The notes: a model not told the origin generated them from the sequence alone. DNA of 64,000 nt from OLB9 sp041392785 (GCA_041392785.1 JAWKLK010000001.1:186001-250000); one strand, 5' to 3'; counted from the first letter of the stretch, positions 7,589 to 16,348 are shown. Made by a program: numbers and translations.

Positions 7589-9259
7589 CTACTTTTTGAT
7601 TATTCTTAATGTCTTAGTGCTTTCTTTAGTTTGTATTTTTATAAAATAAATACCTTGGGGGTACATCTCCATGTCTATCGTGTCAAATCTATTTTGGTTT
7701 GTAGGCAACATCTTTCCTTGACTATCGTATATATCCACATTTAGGATATTATCTACACCTTGTAGGTATAGCTTGTCCAATGTAGGATTGGGATACACTA
7801 ATACTTGCTCTCCAATGCCTATGGGATCCGTTGTGGACACCGTCGTAGAGCCTTTTATGAGGTCATCCAGATCAAATGCTAAGATATAGCTTGTCCATTT
7901 TGAATCATCATTTTCGTCTAATTCGTCGCTAAATACATAAAGTCCTGAAATTATTAGTCTGTTTCCTATAAAGAGCGCATTATGAGGATTAAAATATTGT
8001 TGATAATCATCGCCAACTGGAAAAAACGAGGCCACATACTCCATTTCTTTTTTGTCATTCATTTTCACTATGTCGTAAGAGACGTGTTTGTCAGTGTTTA
8101 TGGATTTGTAGGCCCAAAACAACTGCAAAGTATCCGAGATGTGGATAGGTTTGTAATACAAATAAAATGAATCGTCATTGGTTTTTATTTTACCATCATA
8201 ATCCAGCACTCTTCCGGCATCATCTAACGTAACCAAATAATTAAATTGTTTTCTTTCTATCACATCATAATATTCTCCCATAATATACAACTTGCCATCA
8301 AATACATTCATGAAAAATTTTGGGCCGCTTCCAAAACGCCAGTCATAAATGGCATATTCTGTGATGTCGATGGATTTTACTAATTGAATATTATTGATGT
8401 CTTTATAATTGAACAGATACAGTATATTTTTGCCCGCAAAACTGCTCCCCTGCGGTGCTTCCAACTTTAGTAATACAGCGTAGATGCTATCATTGATTTC
8501 TTCCGCTACAATAGCCGAAAAAGTGTAACGATGTACGGGCATCTGAGGATCCATGATGATGGTCTTGATAAACTGGATAGAGTCATGTGCTGCATTTACT
8601 AAACAAAAACTAAGCCCCCTTTCCGGTTCTTCGCCTCCTACATAATAAAAATAGGATTTTAAATATAAAGAATCTTCTATTAATTGATAATAGGTTCCAT
8701 TTAATGACCCTATTTTGTCAGGATAGGTTGCTTCATCTGATTTATCATAGTACAATGTCCTTTGCCCGGTTTCAAAATCATAAACGACTCTGTAGGAGTA
8801 CTCAAATATTTGTATATTATCATCTTTTATTTTCCTATTACCACAAAATTCTATATTGCCATCTTTTCTCTTATATATAATTGTAGGTATAGATACCCAA
8901 CCGATGCTATCAATAGTAGCATCATATAAGATGTCCTTCCACAATACTTCTCCAGTATTAATATTTATTTTTTGAACTATTAATCCATCTAAAAATATTA
9001 ATTCACTTAATGTTGGTATAACAGATATCAAAAAACTATCTACAACTAATTGTGTAGTCAATTGGGTACTTACGCATGTGTATGAATTTTGAGGAAGACT
9101 CCCTTTAGGGTGGTGTTGAAAAAGTGGATTGACTAGTACATGCTGCCAAATAGGGTCTGCTTGTTTAAATGTAGGCATATAAGGTTGCTGTGCACTTAGA
9201 TTTTGGACTAAAAAGAATAACCAAGTAGTCGCTAATAAAATGATTTTGGATGTATTCAT
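7589..9259 (-). CDS. T9SS-secreted protein, tandem paralogue B
   Basis: The start is placed at the ATG at 9259, giving 556 residues. It reads MNTSKIILLATTWLFF and lines up with the paralogue's start, whereas the frame's 43 extra upstream codons have no counterpart. Signal peptide, beta-rich body and type A T9SS sorting domain (VYPNPTLDKLYLQGVDN to the Lys-rich end) match paralogue A. Differences cluster near residues 80-130 and 315-365, which may be the exposed, diversifying face. The gene sits between two copies of the same terminator hairpin. Confidence 0.85.
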   Translation of the reverse strand: MNTSKIILLATTWLFFLVQNLSAQQPYMPTFKQADPIWQHVLVNPLFQHHPKGSLPQNSYTCVSTQLTTQLVVDSFLISVIPTLSELIFLDGLIVQKININTGEVLWKDILYDATIDSIGWVSIPTIIYKRKDGNIEFCGNRKIKDDNIQIFEYSYRVVYDFETGQRTLYYDKSDEATYPDKIGSLNGTYYQLIEDSLYLKSYFYYVGGEEPERGLSFCLVNAAHDSIQFIKTIIMDPQMPVHRYTFSAIVAEEINDSIYAVLLKLEAPQGSSFAGKNILYLFNYKDINNIQLVKSIDITEYAIYDWRFGSGPKFFMNVFDGKLYIMGEYYDVIERKQFNYLVTLDDAGRVLDYDGKIKTNDDSFYLYYKPIHISDTLQLFWAYKSINTDKHVSYDIVKMNDKKEMEYVASFFPVGDDYQQYFNPHNALFIGNRLIISGLYVFSDELDENDDSKWTSYILAFDLDDLIKGSTTVSTTDPIGIGEQVLVYPNPTLDKLYLQGVDNILNVDIYDSQGKMLPTNQNRFDTIDMEMYPQGIYFIKIQTKESTKTLRIIKK

Positions 9260-9434
9260 CTGTTTATTTTTTATTTGATTATTAATGGTCAGATGGAATT
9301 GATAACTTATCTCCATCTTTGGTGTTATCGAACTTACGTTTCGCATGAAAATAATTATCAAGGTTTGTGTACCACAAAGTTGGTTCATGCTCTTTTCATG
9401 TGCTGTGTTTTTAATACGATTTCAAAGATAATAA

Positions 9435-9470
9435 ATATTAGGACGGTAAGACTTGCCACCGCCCTAATAT
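9435..9470 (-). terminator. 13-bp-stem terminator hairpin
   Basis: The same hairpin as 7521-7556 (arms ATATTAGGACGGT / ACCGCCCTAATAT). It is placed 12 bases after the stop of the lipoprotein gene ending at 9482, on the minus strand. Confidence 0.6.
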
Positions 9471-9481
9471 ATTGTGTTAAT

Positions 9482-10294
9482 TTAATTGCAGCTAAAACTA
9501 CACGGCAAACAATTGACCAAAACCCCTGTTGGCGGCGTATCCACTACACCGCCTAAGCAAGTAGCTCCGGGAGTTGGATACGTATTTGTTGTTTTTCCAA
9601 CTTCATTTTTTTCAGGGTCATAACATATGGTTGTCCTTCGTTGACAGCAGCCATTTGTATCACAGTTGGCTCTTACTAAGACACCGTATTTATCAGATCT
9701 AGATTCAGTCACATCTTTTCCAAAAGATCCATCACCGTCATCTTTAGGATATGGATTTTTTTCATATTGATGCGAGCAAATAGTGTTACAAGTTGCTTTG
9801 ATAAAAGATACTGTGAGTGTTCCTAAAGAGCTATGACATCCGACTATATTTCCATGCTTAGCATAGAGATAGTCTTCTAGTCTTGCATAAACTTGCTGAT
9901 CAATGCTGTTTACAAATTCATTGATCTTTCCAGCCTGAGACTCAGGGTCTAAGACTAAATCAGTCCATGCATGCCACAGTTCTGGACAATCTGTTGCGTC
10001 TAGAAGCTGATAATTGCCCACAAAAATTTCTGTCCCTACTAAAATGTCTTGTTGAATGCAAATAGAAACCCTCACTCTAAAAACACATCCAGGATATGCA
10101 GAAAGCGTCACATTGTCGATGATTTCTGTCTTGTAGTCATTGCAACTTTTTCCATCAAAACAAGACTCCCCAAAGCCCGATGACCGTGAGCTAGTAGGTC
10201 CATCTTGACTTGCTCCATCCTTAGCACAAGAATAAATCCCCAATGACACCACTGCGACCACAAGAGTCACTAATAAAAATTTTAATCTGTTCAT
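9482..10294 (-). CDS. Cysteine-rich lipoprotein of unknown function
   Basis: The start is set at the ATG at 10294, which opens MNRLKFLLVTLVVAVVSLG followed by IYSC, a signal peptide with lipobox; the open frame reaches 14 codons further upstream. The mature protein is about 245 residues with around 17 cysteines, including CFDGKSCND, CNTICSH, CDTNGCCQRR and a terminal CLPCSFSCN, suggesting multiple disulfides. No known domain is recognised. The first four codons (MNRL) and the whole 5' leader are shared with the dockerin protein at 11783-13066, which suggests common regulation or a captured expression signal. Confidence 0.7.
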   Translation of the reverse strand: MNRLKFLLVTLVVAVVSLGIYSCAKDGASQDGPTSSRSSGFGESCFDGKSCNDYKTEIIDNVTLSAYPGCVFRVRVSICIQQDILVGTEIFVGNYQLLDATDCPELWHAWTDLVLDPESQAGKINEFVNSIDQQVYARLEDYLYAKHGNIVGCHSSLGTLTVSFIKATCNTICSHQYEKNPYPKDDGDGSFGKDVTESRSDKYGVLVRANCDTNGCCQRRTTICYDPEKNEVGKTTNTYPTPGATCLGGVVDTPPTGVLVNCLPCSFSCN

Positions 10295-10508
10295 AATGTT
10301 TGTTTTTTTGAACGTTAAAAAATAAAATAAATTCATTTCATAACTACCTTATCGGGATGTAGTACTTCCTTGCTCCCGCTAGCATTTCTTGAATTTTCTG
10401 ATCCTTTTTCAAGGCCGCCCTTTCATCGTAAAACCAAATTCTAAAGCTGTGATTCTGTATTGATTTTCAGCAATTTCGGACTCTTTTCTCTCATTAATCT
10501 GTACTAAC
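10295..10508 (-). repeat. Duplicated 5' leader, copy 1
   Basis: About 210 bases upstream of the Cys-rich lipoprotein match 13067-13275 almost base for base, including CTTATCGGGATGTAGTACTT and the sequence up to the start codon. Both copies hold a conserved 40-codon open frame on the minus strand (here 10347-10466, stop TAG at 10344-10346) whose end reads MLAGARKYYIPIR. It may be a leader peptide, a coding remnant, or a structured untranslated leader. Confidence 0.75.
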
Positions 10509-10625
10509 TGTTCAATAATACGCCAAAAAATAATTAATATTCTGAAAATCGACAAGGCTTTTACTTTTTTTCTGTCAAAAAAAGTAACTCATCCACCGAT
10601 TTCGCATTTAGAGTATTGTTGGTTT
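10509..10625. other. Intergenic, nothing recognised
   Basis: AT-rich spacer between the duplicated leader and the stop of the leucine-rich-repeat protein. A short palindrome-like stretch (TTTTTTTCTGTCAAAAAAAG) near 10564-10584 could be a weak terminator for the minus-strand transcript coming from the right side or, less likely, the reverse. Confidence 0.25.
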
Positions 10626-11705
10626 CTATACCTTTATCACTTTAAATGTTTTTATTCCGATCATCTGCCTGATTGAATATATTTGAAGAACATAAAATCC
10701 TTTTGGTAAATTTGAAACATCGATAAAATCATAAGTCTGTCCGTTTTGAATGATTTTGCCTTCAATATTAACTATTCTATACTCTATTAAATTACTCAAC
10801 CCTTTTATATTTATGCCATTTGTAATTGGGTGCGGATAAATTTTTATTTGGTTTAGAATTTGTTCATTTTCTGTGTTTGTGATGCACTTTTCTTTTATCT
10901 CTTCTATACTGTTGCAGCCAGTTGAATTTGCAATAACACTTAATTTAAAACTTGGATTGTCTAAGTTTTGGCAAATAATGTCAATGTTACAATTGCTCAA
11001 TTTATGATTGTAAACCATTTCAAGGTCATTTAAAAATTTCAATTGATTTAATTCTGTTATATCAAATAATGAAGATATCCCTACGTAAAGTTTAGAAATT
11101 TGGAAAGTTCCTATTGAATCAATCTTTGATGTTAATTCTATAAACAGTTCATTTAATCCATATAATTTGTGTTTGCCATAATTTTCTAAATTATCTCCAA
11201 ATATTTTAAGAGTATTACAATGCTTTGAATTTAATCCAGTTAAATCTTTGACCTTTTTATTATCTGCAACAATAATTAACATCAAAGAATCTCCAGATAG
11301 GCCTTCAAATGTGGTTAATGAACCATTATTCGTGATTGAAACAAGATTTGAGTAGTGTAAATTCTCAAGTATCTTTAAATCTGAAAGTATATTGTTTTGA
11401 TTGATTGAGACTCTATTGCATCTGTTCAGATTTTCTAAACCTGAGAGAGATTTTATTTTGGTATTGCTGATAGATAAAGTGTCAATACTTTTTAGATTCC
11501 TTAGAGCATTTAAATTAGTTATATTTTGTCCGAAAATATTTACTTTATCAGCATATATGCAATCTGGATTTAGAATCAAAAAACTATCAAGTTGGCTTTG
11601 CCGAATGAATACTCTACTATCTAAAGTACAATTTTCTTGGCTTTTTAATCCAATGAAGCCAAAGAAGATAACAAACAAAAGGTGACATAATTTAAGATGT
11701 GCCAT
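10626..11705 (-). CDS. Secreted leucine-rich-repeat protein with T9SS tail
   Basis: A 359-residue exported protein with the signal peptide MAHLKLCHLLFVIFFGFIG then LKSQ. Residues about 45-180 contain degenerate LRR/internalin-like units (ITNLNALRNLKSIDTLSISN, IKSLSGLENLNRCNRVSIN, LTTFEGLSG, VKDLTGLNSKHCNTLKI), the ~22-residue repeat seen in Bacteroidota adhesins. The last ~75 residues form a T9SS type A sorting domain (IYPHPITNGINIKGL, YRIVNIEGKII, LPKGFYVLQI). The variant His in YPHP replaces the usual Asn. A surface adhesion or binding role is inferred. Confidence 0.8.
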   Translation of the reverse strand: MAHLKLCHLLFVIFFGFIGLKSQENCTLDSRVFIRQSQLDSFLILNPDCIYADKVNIFGQNITNLNALRNLKSIDTLSISNTKIKSLSGLENLNRCNRVSINQNNILSDLKILENLHYSNLVSITNNGSLTTFEGLSGDSLMLIIVADNKKVKDLTGLNSKHCNTLKIFGDNLENYGKHKLYGLNELFIELTSKIDSIGTFQISKLYVGISSLFDITELNQLKFLNDLEMVYNHKLSNCNIDIICQNLDNPSFKLSVIANSTGCNSIEEIKEKCITNTENEQILNQIKIYPHPITNGINIKGLSNLIEYRIVNIEGKIIQNGQTYDFIDVSNLPKGFYVLQIYSIRQMIGIKTFKVIKV

Positions 11706-11782
11706 AGATTATTTATTATTAACGTGCAAAATGATTGTCAGATAGCAAAATATTGAATAGTTTTGCCATCTGACAAATTACT

Positions 11783-13066
11783 TTATTTAGTGATTACAAA
11801 TTTCTTAGATAATAGGATATTACCATTGCTGGTTTGGATGTTTAATATGTACATTCCATTTGGATGATTAAAATTGCCTACTTCAATTCGCTTTTCAATA
11901 TTTTTCGCATGAATTTGAATGTGAGATACTAATTCACCAACAACATTATATATGTTTATAAAAGTATCGTCATCAATTTTAAGATTGTCATCCAAATTCA
12001 GAATAATATTTCCAGAGCTTTCGTATATGGTTGTGTTTGACAATGAATTGCGTTGCACTGTTTTCGTTTGATTTATATCAATGCCATATATATCGCCTCT
12101 ATTATTGATTAAAACACTTTTTGATACCAAACACTTAAAATCAGGAACAAAATCTTTTACTATAAGTATGTCTTTGACGCCCACTATTTGATTCTTCGTT
12201 TCAGAGAAATAGTATATATGAAGTATACCATCTTTAATGAAATATTCAGCATTCGAAACTGGAAATATAAAGTCTTCCAAACTTAAATTTCCTATTTCAA
12301 TAGATAAATTTAGAAAGCTTAACTGCTGATAGGTCTCAAATCCGATTGAAATACTATTATCAGAATTTAGGTTATAAACCATCGAAAGAGAATTTGGTAG
12401 TCTAAAACTATCTTCTTCACCATCATTTTGGAATGGTTTTGTACAATCAATATCTACAGCACTATTATCAGCATCTCCAATATGATAAAGATCAAAATCT
12501 ACAGTTCCAGCTGTAGGACCATTTATCCATTCACATCCATATAGACATAATTCGAAATTATATTGATCATTACCATACTGTATCTTACAATTTTTACTAA
12601 TAATTCGACAATAATTGGGCAATGGCAAAATACCCAGTATTGCTTTTCTTAAAATCGATAAATCATGAGCAGTAATTTTGCCGTCACCATTTACATCAGC
12701 TATAAACCTAAAATCAGGAGGGTAGATTCCATTGCTACCTGAAGCAGGATTAGGAATTCCTAAGATAAAAGATGAAATAATAACTAAATCTAAAGTGCTA
12801 AGGCCATTGAGAGTATTGCATTTTACATTTGGACAAATTTTTATTGGAAAATCAGAGTTGTCTATTGTACAACAATAATTTCCGCCAACAGTAGTAGTAG
12901 TTTCGCACAATAGATCACCATTTTCATTTGTAATGACCACAGTGATTCCCTCAAATCCTAAGCAATTCCCTGTTGGGTCTGTTACCTTTCCACAAATTTG
13001 TGAAGTTTGCCCAAATACTAGCACATAATTAAAAACTAAAAAAAGGCTTAAAACTAATCTGTTCAT
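11783..13066 (-). CDS. Secreted dockerin-domain protein with T9SS tail
   Basis: 427 residues. The signal peptide is MNRLVLSLFLVFNYVLVFGQ. Next comes a carboxypeptidase-regulatory-like fold (CGKVTDPTGNCLGFEGITVV at about 25-45 and onward to GGNYCC). A dockerin type I-like Ca2+-binding pair at about 87-145 follows: GLSTLDLVIISSFILGI, then ADVNGDGKITAHDLSILRKA. A ~180-residue beta-rich region ends in a T9SS sorting domain (IYNVVGELVSHIQI, GMYILNIQTSNG, LLSKKFVITK). The layout resembles the C-terminal part of the giant protein at 44-56 kb. Leader and first four codons are shared with the lipoprotein at 9482-10294. Confidence 0.8.
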   Translation of the reverse strand: MNRLVLSLFLVFNYVLVFGQTSQICGKVTDPTGNCLGFEGITVVITNENGDLLCETTTTVGGNYCCTIDNSDFPIKICPNVKCNTLNGLSTLDLVIISSFILGIPNPASGSNGIYPPDFRFIADVNGDGKITAHDLSILRKAILGILPLPNYCRIISKNCKIQYGNDQYNFELCLYGCEWINGPTAGTVDFDLYHIGDADNSAVDIDCTKPFQNDGEEDSFRLPNSLSMVYNLNSDNSISIGFETYQQLSFLNLSIEIGNLSLEDFIFPVSNAEYFIKDGILHIYYFSETKNQIVGVKDILIVKDFVPDFKCLVSKSVLINNRGDIYGIDINQTKTVQRNSLSNTTIYESSGNIILNLDDNLKIDDDTFINIYNVVGELVSHIQIHAKNIEKRIEVGNFNHPNGMYILNIQTSNGNILLSKKFVITK

Positions 13067-13275
13067 ATTATTTGTTTTTTTGAACGTTAAAAAATAAATT
13101 CATTTCATAACTACCTTATCGGGATGTAGTACTTCCTTGCTCCCGCTAGCATTTCTTGAATTTTCTGATCCTTTTTCAAGGACGTCCTTTCATCGTAAAA
13201 CCAAATTCTAAAGCTGTTATTCTGTATTGATTTTTATCAATTTTGGACTCTTTTCTCCTATCAATCCGTACTAAC
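13067..13275 (-). repeat. Duplicated 5' leader, copy 2
   Basis: Second copy of the leader at 10295-10508. The open 40-codon frame is kept here too (13114-13233, stop TAG at 13111-13113). Substitutions relative to copy 1 fall both in and outside that frame, so it is unclear whether protein or RNA is conserved. Confidence 0.75.
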
Positions 13276-13389
13276 ATAATTATATCTCCCTCAAATAAAT
13301 ATCAACTTTCTTTTTTTCTTCCATTTTCTAATCGGTTCTTCAGATGGCCTCATATTGATAGTTTATCAGCTTGGTATAATTGATAAAAT

Positions 13390-13426
13390 GAGGGCTTCCA
13401 ATAATCGTTTATTCCTGGAAGCCCTC
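13390..13426 (-). terminator. Strong 11-bp hairpin, terminator of the small gene
   Basis: Perfect arms GAGGGCTTCCA (13390-13400) and TGGAAGCCCTC (13416-13426) enclose a 15-base loop. On the minus strand the stem is followed by ATTTTATC. No larger gene ends here, so it most likely terminates a short transcript that starts near 13660. Confidence 0.6.
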
Positions 13427-13555
13427 TGTGCCCTAAAAAATTGAGATGCTATATGTAGTTTAATGACATCTACTCTACCTAAATTGAAATCTAACTTTCT
13501 ACAATGTTGCTATATTTCAATAACTCATTTGATATATAAAAAACTAAATTTTTAT

Positions 13556-13624
13556 TTAAAAACCTGTACTTTCATCTTCTACGATTCCTAAAATTGCATT
13601 GATGATTACGATTAAAATATCCAT
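13556..13624 (-). CDS. Putative 22-residue hydrophobic peptide
   Basis: The ATG at 13624 opens 22 codons: a hydrophobic half (MDILIVIINAILGIV) followed by an acidic tail (EDESTGF). It lies 44 bases after an exact Bacteroidota -7 box (TACATTTG) with a plausible -33 box, and its transcript would end at the hairpin 13390-13426. A dedicated promoter and terminator around such a short frame suggest a real small gene, perhaps a signalling, membrane-active or toxin-like peptide, or a small RNA in which the frame is incidental. It is divergent from the alpha-solenoid gene at 14017. No homologue is recognised. Confidence 0.4.
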   Translation of the reverse strand: MDILIVIINAILGIVEDESTGF

Positions 13625-13667
13625 GGCTTTGCTGTTTACTGTTTTGGAAAAAAATTGAATAACAATA

Positions 13668-13701
13668 CAAATGTATAGGCTTACTCAATAAGAATCAATA
13701 A
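13668..13701 (-). promoter_or_regulatory. Promoter of the small peptide gene
   Basis: Minus-strand -7 box TACATTTG (13668-13675) matches TAnnTTTG exactly. Upstream, at 20-base spacing, is TTATTG (13696-13701), close to the -33 TTTG element. Predicted 5' UTR is about 35-40 bases. Confidence 0.55.
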
Positions 13702-13963
13702 CAGTCAACAAGCATAAATTCTACGATATTTTAAATATTTACAAATATAAATATATTCTATATCCCTGATTTTCTTGTATTTACATTTCATAAAACAAGA
13801 CTAATACAAAATTTTAACTTTTAAAATTTTATTGTTCTTTACTTTCGGTTATCTTAAGGTTCTAATAATCAATCTTCCTGTGACAAAAGTAAGACATCAA
13901 CCATATCCATATACAAACAATTTACATTCAAAAGTTTTATGTTATTTTATATCATATTTTTAG

Positions 13964-13971
13964 TACATTTG
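13964..13971 (+). promoter_or_regulatory. -7 promoter element for the 14017 gene
   Basis: TACATTTG, an exact TAnnTTTG match, 45 bases before the ATG. The upstream -33 zone is T-rich (GTTTTATGTTATTTT) and could supply the TTTG-like contact. Confidence 0.5.
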
Positions 13972-14016
13972 CCTTAATAATATGATTATCAATATATTAA
14001 TTTTTAGAATACACAC

Positions 14017-15531
14017 ATGAATTTAATATCAGCTCTGTACAACCTTAAATCAAACCTTAAAAAAAGACGGTCTGACTATAGATATAGCCAAAAATTGAGT
14101 GAATTCGAGTCCATCTTAGCTGAAAATCCTGAAATAGATGATACAGAAGCTTGTTTCAAACTATATGGTACCAAAAAATTATCTCAAGCCTATAAATCAT
14201 TAAAATTTCGACTGGAAGAGAAGCTTATCAATGACGTCTTCGATCTATGCAGTATTGAAGAAGATACAAAATCAAGTGTAACTGCCGCTATTCATTTAAA
14301 AAAACTCAGTGTGGTAAGCCAAGTATTGAGAAAAAATTTTTTTGAACAAGAGTCTGTTGTTTTTATTGAAAGATTACTGTCACAATCAAAAAAACAAAAC
14401 TTTGCCTTCATAGCATTGGACCAATTAGCTATTTTATTGAATTTACATGGATTCGTAGAGCCTAATAAAGTTAAATTTGAAAAAACTATTGCAGACTTGG
14501 ATTATTATCTTGAGATGTACATGTCAGAATTGAAATTGAAAAAAGTGTATGCCCAAATATCGCATTTGTATGTTATGAACAAGGGTGGACTTAATAAAAA
14601 ACAACTACAAATTGTAAAAGAATTAGTATTTGATGTTAAAGATTTTAAGGAGAAATATAAAAGCAATTTTTTTATTTCATTCGTAAGTGATCTGATGTAT
14701 TTTTATTATCAAAATATCGGAGATTATGAAAATGCTTTACATGTAGCCCAAAGCACATTAGATGAGTTATCTGTAATGGAAATTAAAGATAAATTAGGCA
14801 TGTACCAGTGTAAAAAGAATATGGCCATTTGCCACTTTTTCTTACAAAATTATGAAGAATCATCTTTGTATTTTGAAGAAGTCATCGAAGTAGTGACACC
14901 AGGCACAAGAAACTGGTTTAATGCTACCAGCCTCTACTTTTTAAATCTTATCAACTCAAAAAGTTATCCTGCATTGATCGAGTTGTCACTCAAAGTTCTA
15001 TCCAATAAAAATTTAGAAAAACACCCATATTTTTATGAACAGTGGAAGATCAGAGAAGCCTACCTTCATCTCTTGATCAAATTGAAAAAAATACATCTTA
15101 CAAATGAACAAAATAAGACATTAAAACCATTTTCAATCCACAAGTTTATCAATAGTGTCTATCTGCCCAGTAAAGATAAAACTGGACAAAATATTACTAT
15201 CCAAGTGTTACAAATCATGTTTCTATTATTAGACAATAAATACGGAAAAATTATGGATAAAATAGAATCATTGACACAATACACTTACAGATATCTTAAT
15301 AATGATGAGACATTTAGATCAAATTGTTTTATAAGGATGTTGGTTCAAATGGTGAAAGCCGATTTTCATCCCATAAGAACTAAAACCTACACCGAATCCC
15401 TGAAAAAAAAGCTGGATCATTCGCGACTTATCATTGACGAAAGGAGTGCACAAGTAGAAATTTTACCTTATGATTTCCTTTGGAATAATATGATGGAGAT
15501 TCTGGAAATGAAAAAAAGCCTTAAAAACTGA
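14017..15531 (+). CDS. Cytoplasmic alpha-solenoid (TPR-like) protein
   Basis: 504 residues, no signal peptide and no membrane segment. Apart from a basic N terminus (NLKKRR at about 12-18), it is helical throughout, with TPR-like helical pairs in the centre (about 215-330: DLMYFYYQNIGDYENALHVA, KKNMAICHFFLQNYEESSLY, where the second helix carries the canonical NYEESSLYF spacing). No helix-turn-helix or catalytic signature is obvious. Large solitary TPR-like proteins of this kind are common in Saprospiria and usually unassigned. It has its own promoter and is divergent from the small peptide gene, so a peptide-sensing role is conceivable but purely speculative. Confidence 0.6.
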   Translation: MNLISALYNLKSNLKKRRSDYRYSQKLSEFESILAENPEIDDTEACFKLYGTKKLSQAYKSLKFRLEEKLINDVFDLCSIEEDTKSSVTAAIHLKKLSVVSQVLRKNFFEQESVVFIERLLSQSKKQNFAFIALDQLAILLNLHGFVEPNKVKFEKTIADLDYYLEMYMSELKLKKVYAQISHLYVMNKGGLNKKQLQIVKELVFDVKDFKEKYKSNFFISFVSDLMYFYYQNIGDYENALHVAQSTLDELSVMEIKDKLGMYQCKKNMAICHFFLQNYEESSLYFEEVIEVVTPGTRNWFNATSLYFLNLINSKSYPALIELSLKVLSNKNLEKHPYFYEQWKIREAYLHLLIKLKKIHLTNEQNKTLKPFSIHKFINSVYLPSKDKTGQNITIQVLQIMFLLLDNKYGKIMDKIESLTQYTYRYLNNDETFRSNCFIRMLVQMVKADFHPIRTKTYTESLKKKLDHSRLIIDERSAQVEILPYDFLWNNMMEILEMKKSLKN

Positions 15532-15641
15532 ATTCTTTTGAACGAAAAATCCATTTTTTCAATATTAAATATCATAAAATTAGTCATTCTTAAGCCATAT
15601 TTGTTAATGTTTCTCAAGAATGCCCTCCTAAAGCAAAATAA

Positions 15642-15674
15642 TTTCACACATTAAAAAATTAAGATGTACATTTG
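15642..15674 (+). promoter_or_regulatory. Promoter of the RRM protein gene
   Basis: The -7 box TACATTTG (15667-15674) is exact. TTTC at 15642-15645 stands 21 bases upstream as a near -33 box. A ~60-base 5' UTR precedes the chosen start and ends in a long T-tract (15722-15739), a layout common in cold-inducible RNA-binding protein genes. Confidence 0.5.
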
Positions 15675-15740
15675 TGCCGATAACAGAATGCCTTATTAAT
15701 CATTCATTCTGTGTGTTTTATATTTTTTCAATTTTTTTTA

Positions 15741-16052
15741 ATGAATATTTTTGTTGCCAAACTAAACTACAGAACTACTTCTGAAGCTTTAGAAAATTTA
15801 TTTTCACGTTACGGCGAGGTAGTATCCGCCAAAGTTATTATGGACAGAGAAACCGGAAGATCCAAAGGATTTGGTTTTGTTGAAATGGGTAGTACCGATG
15901 CTGGTGTTGCTGCTATTGCTGGATTAAATGAAACGGAATTCGAAGGTCAGACTATTGTTTGCAAAGAAGCAGAACCTAAGTCTGATTCAGGTCCAAGAAG
16001 AGATAACAGCTCTAGACCAAGAAGAACTAATAATTTTAGAGATAGACATTGA
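15741..16052 (+). CDS. RNA-binding protein with one RRM domain
   Basis: The start is set at the ATG at 15741: the RRM begins at once with RNP2 (NIFVAKL), while the ten codons upstream are an AT-rich accident. The 103-residue protein has RNP1 KGFGFVEM at about 44-51 and a full beta-alpha-beta-beta-alpha-beta RRM over residues 1-80. An Arg/Ser/Asn-rich tail (PRRDNSSRPRRTNNFRDRH) could aid nonspecific RNA binding. Such single-RRM proteins occur widely in Bacteroidota and cyanobacteria and are linked to RNA stability and stress adaptation. Monocistronic, with its own promoter and a strong terminator. Confidence 0.9.
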   Translation: MNIFVAKLNYRTTSEALENLFSRYGEVVSAKVIMDRETGRSKGFGFVEMGSTDAGVAAIAGLNETEFEGQTIVCKEAEPKSDSGPRRDNSSRPRRTNNFRDRH

Positions 16053-16086
16053 TATAGTTTTTTTCAGAATTATTAACGAGTAAAAG

Positions 16087-16120
16087 AAAGGATGGCAATT
16101 TAATATTGCCATCCTTTTTT
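16087..16120 (+). terminator. Rho-independent terminator of the RRM gene
   Basis: Perfect 13-bp stem: AAAGGATGGCAAT (16087-16099) with ATTGCCATCCTTT (16105-16117), a 5-base loop and a T-run to 16120. Confidence 0.85.
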
Positions 16121-16136
16121 GTTTGTGTTATATTTA

Positions 16137-16331
16137 GGACCTGCTGAAAAAGTCAGAATCATTCAATTAAAAGACAGTTATTGGTCTTGGATATGGTTCA
16201 AAAAACAAGCGATAGAGAATGGAGGGTCAAAAGTGCGTCTATAGTTTTGAAGGAATACCCGTTCATCGAAATCAATAAATTTATACATATAAAATTGTTA
16301 ATCAATAATATATATTACTCCAAGTAAGCCC
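16137..16331. mobile_element. MITE-like element, copy 1 (short form)
   Basis: Left end GGACCTGCTGAAAAAGTCAG and right end GTAAGCCC are imperfect inverted termini. The 195-base body matches the two ends of the 390-base copy at 55800-56189 but lacks its middle. Flanks TATTTA / TACTTA agree at five of six bases. No coding capacity. It lies against the 3' end of the oligopeptidase gene. Confidence 0.65.
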
Positions 16332-16348
16332 TACTTAAGCTTCACTTG

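Noticed and set aside
9260..9388. 43 extra N-terminal codons of the T9SS paralogue B
   Set aside because: The paralogue starts at the equivalent of 9259, where the signal peptide begins; the extra codons cover leader sequence.
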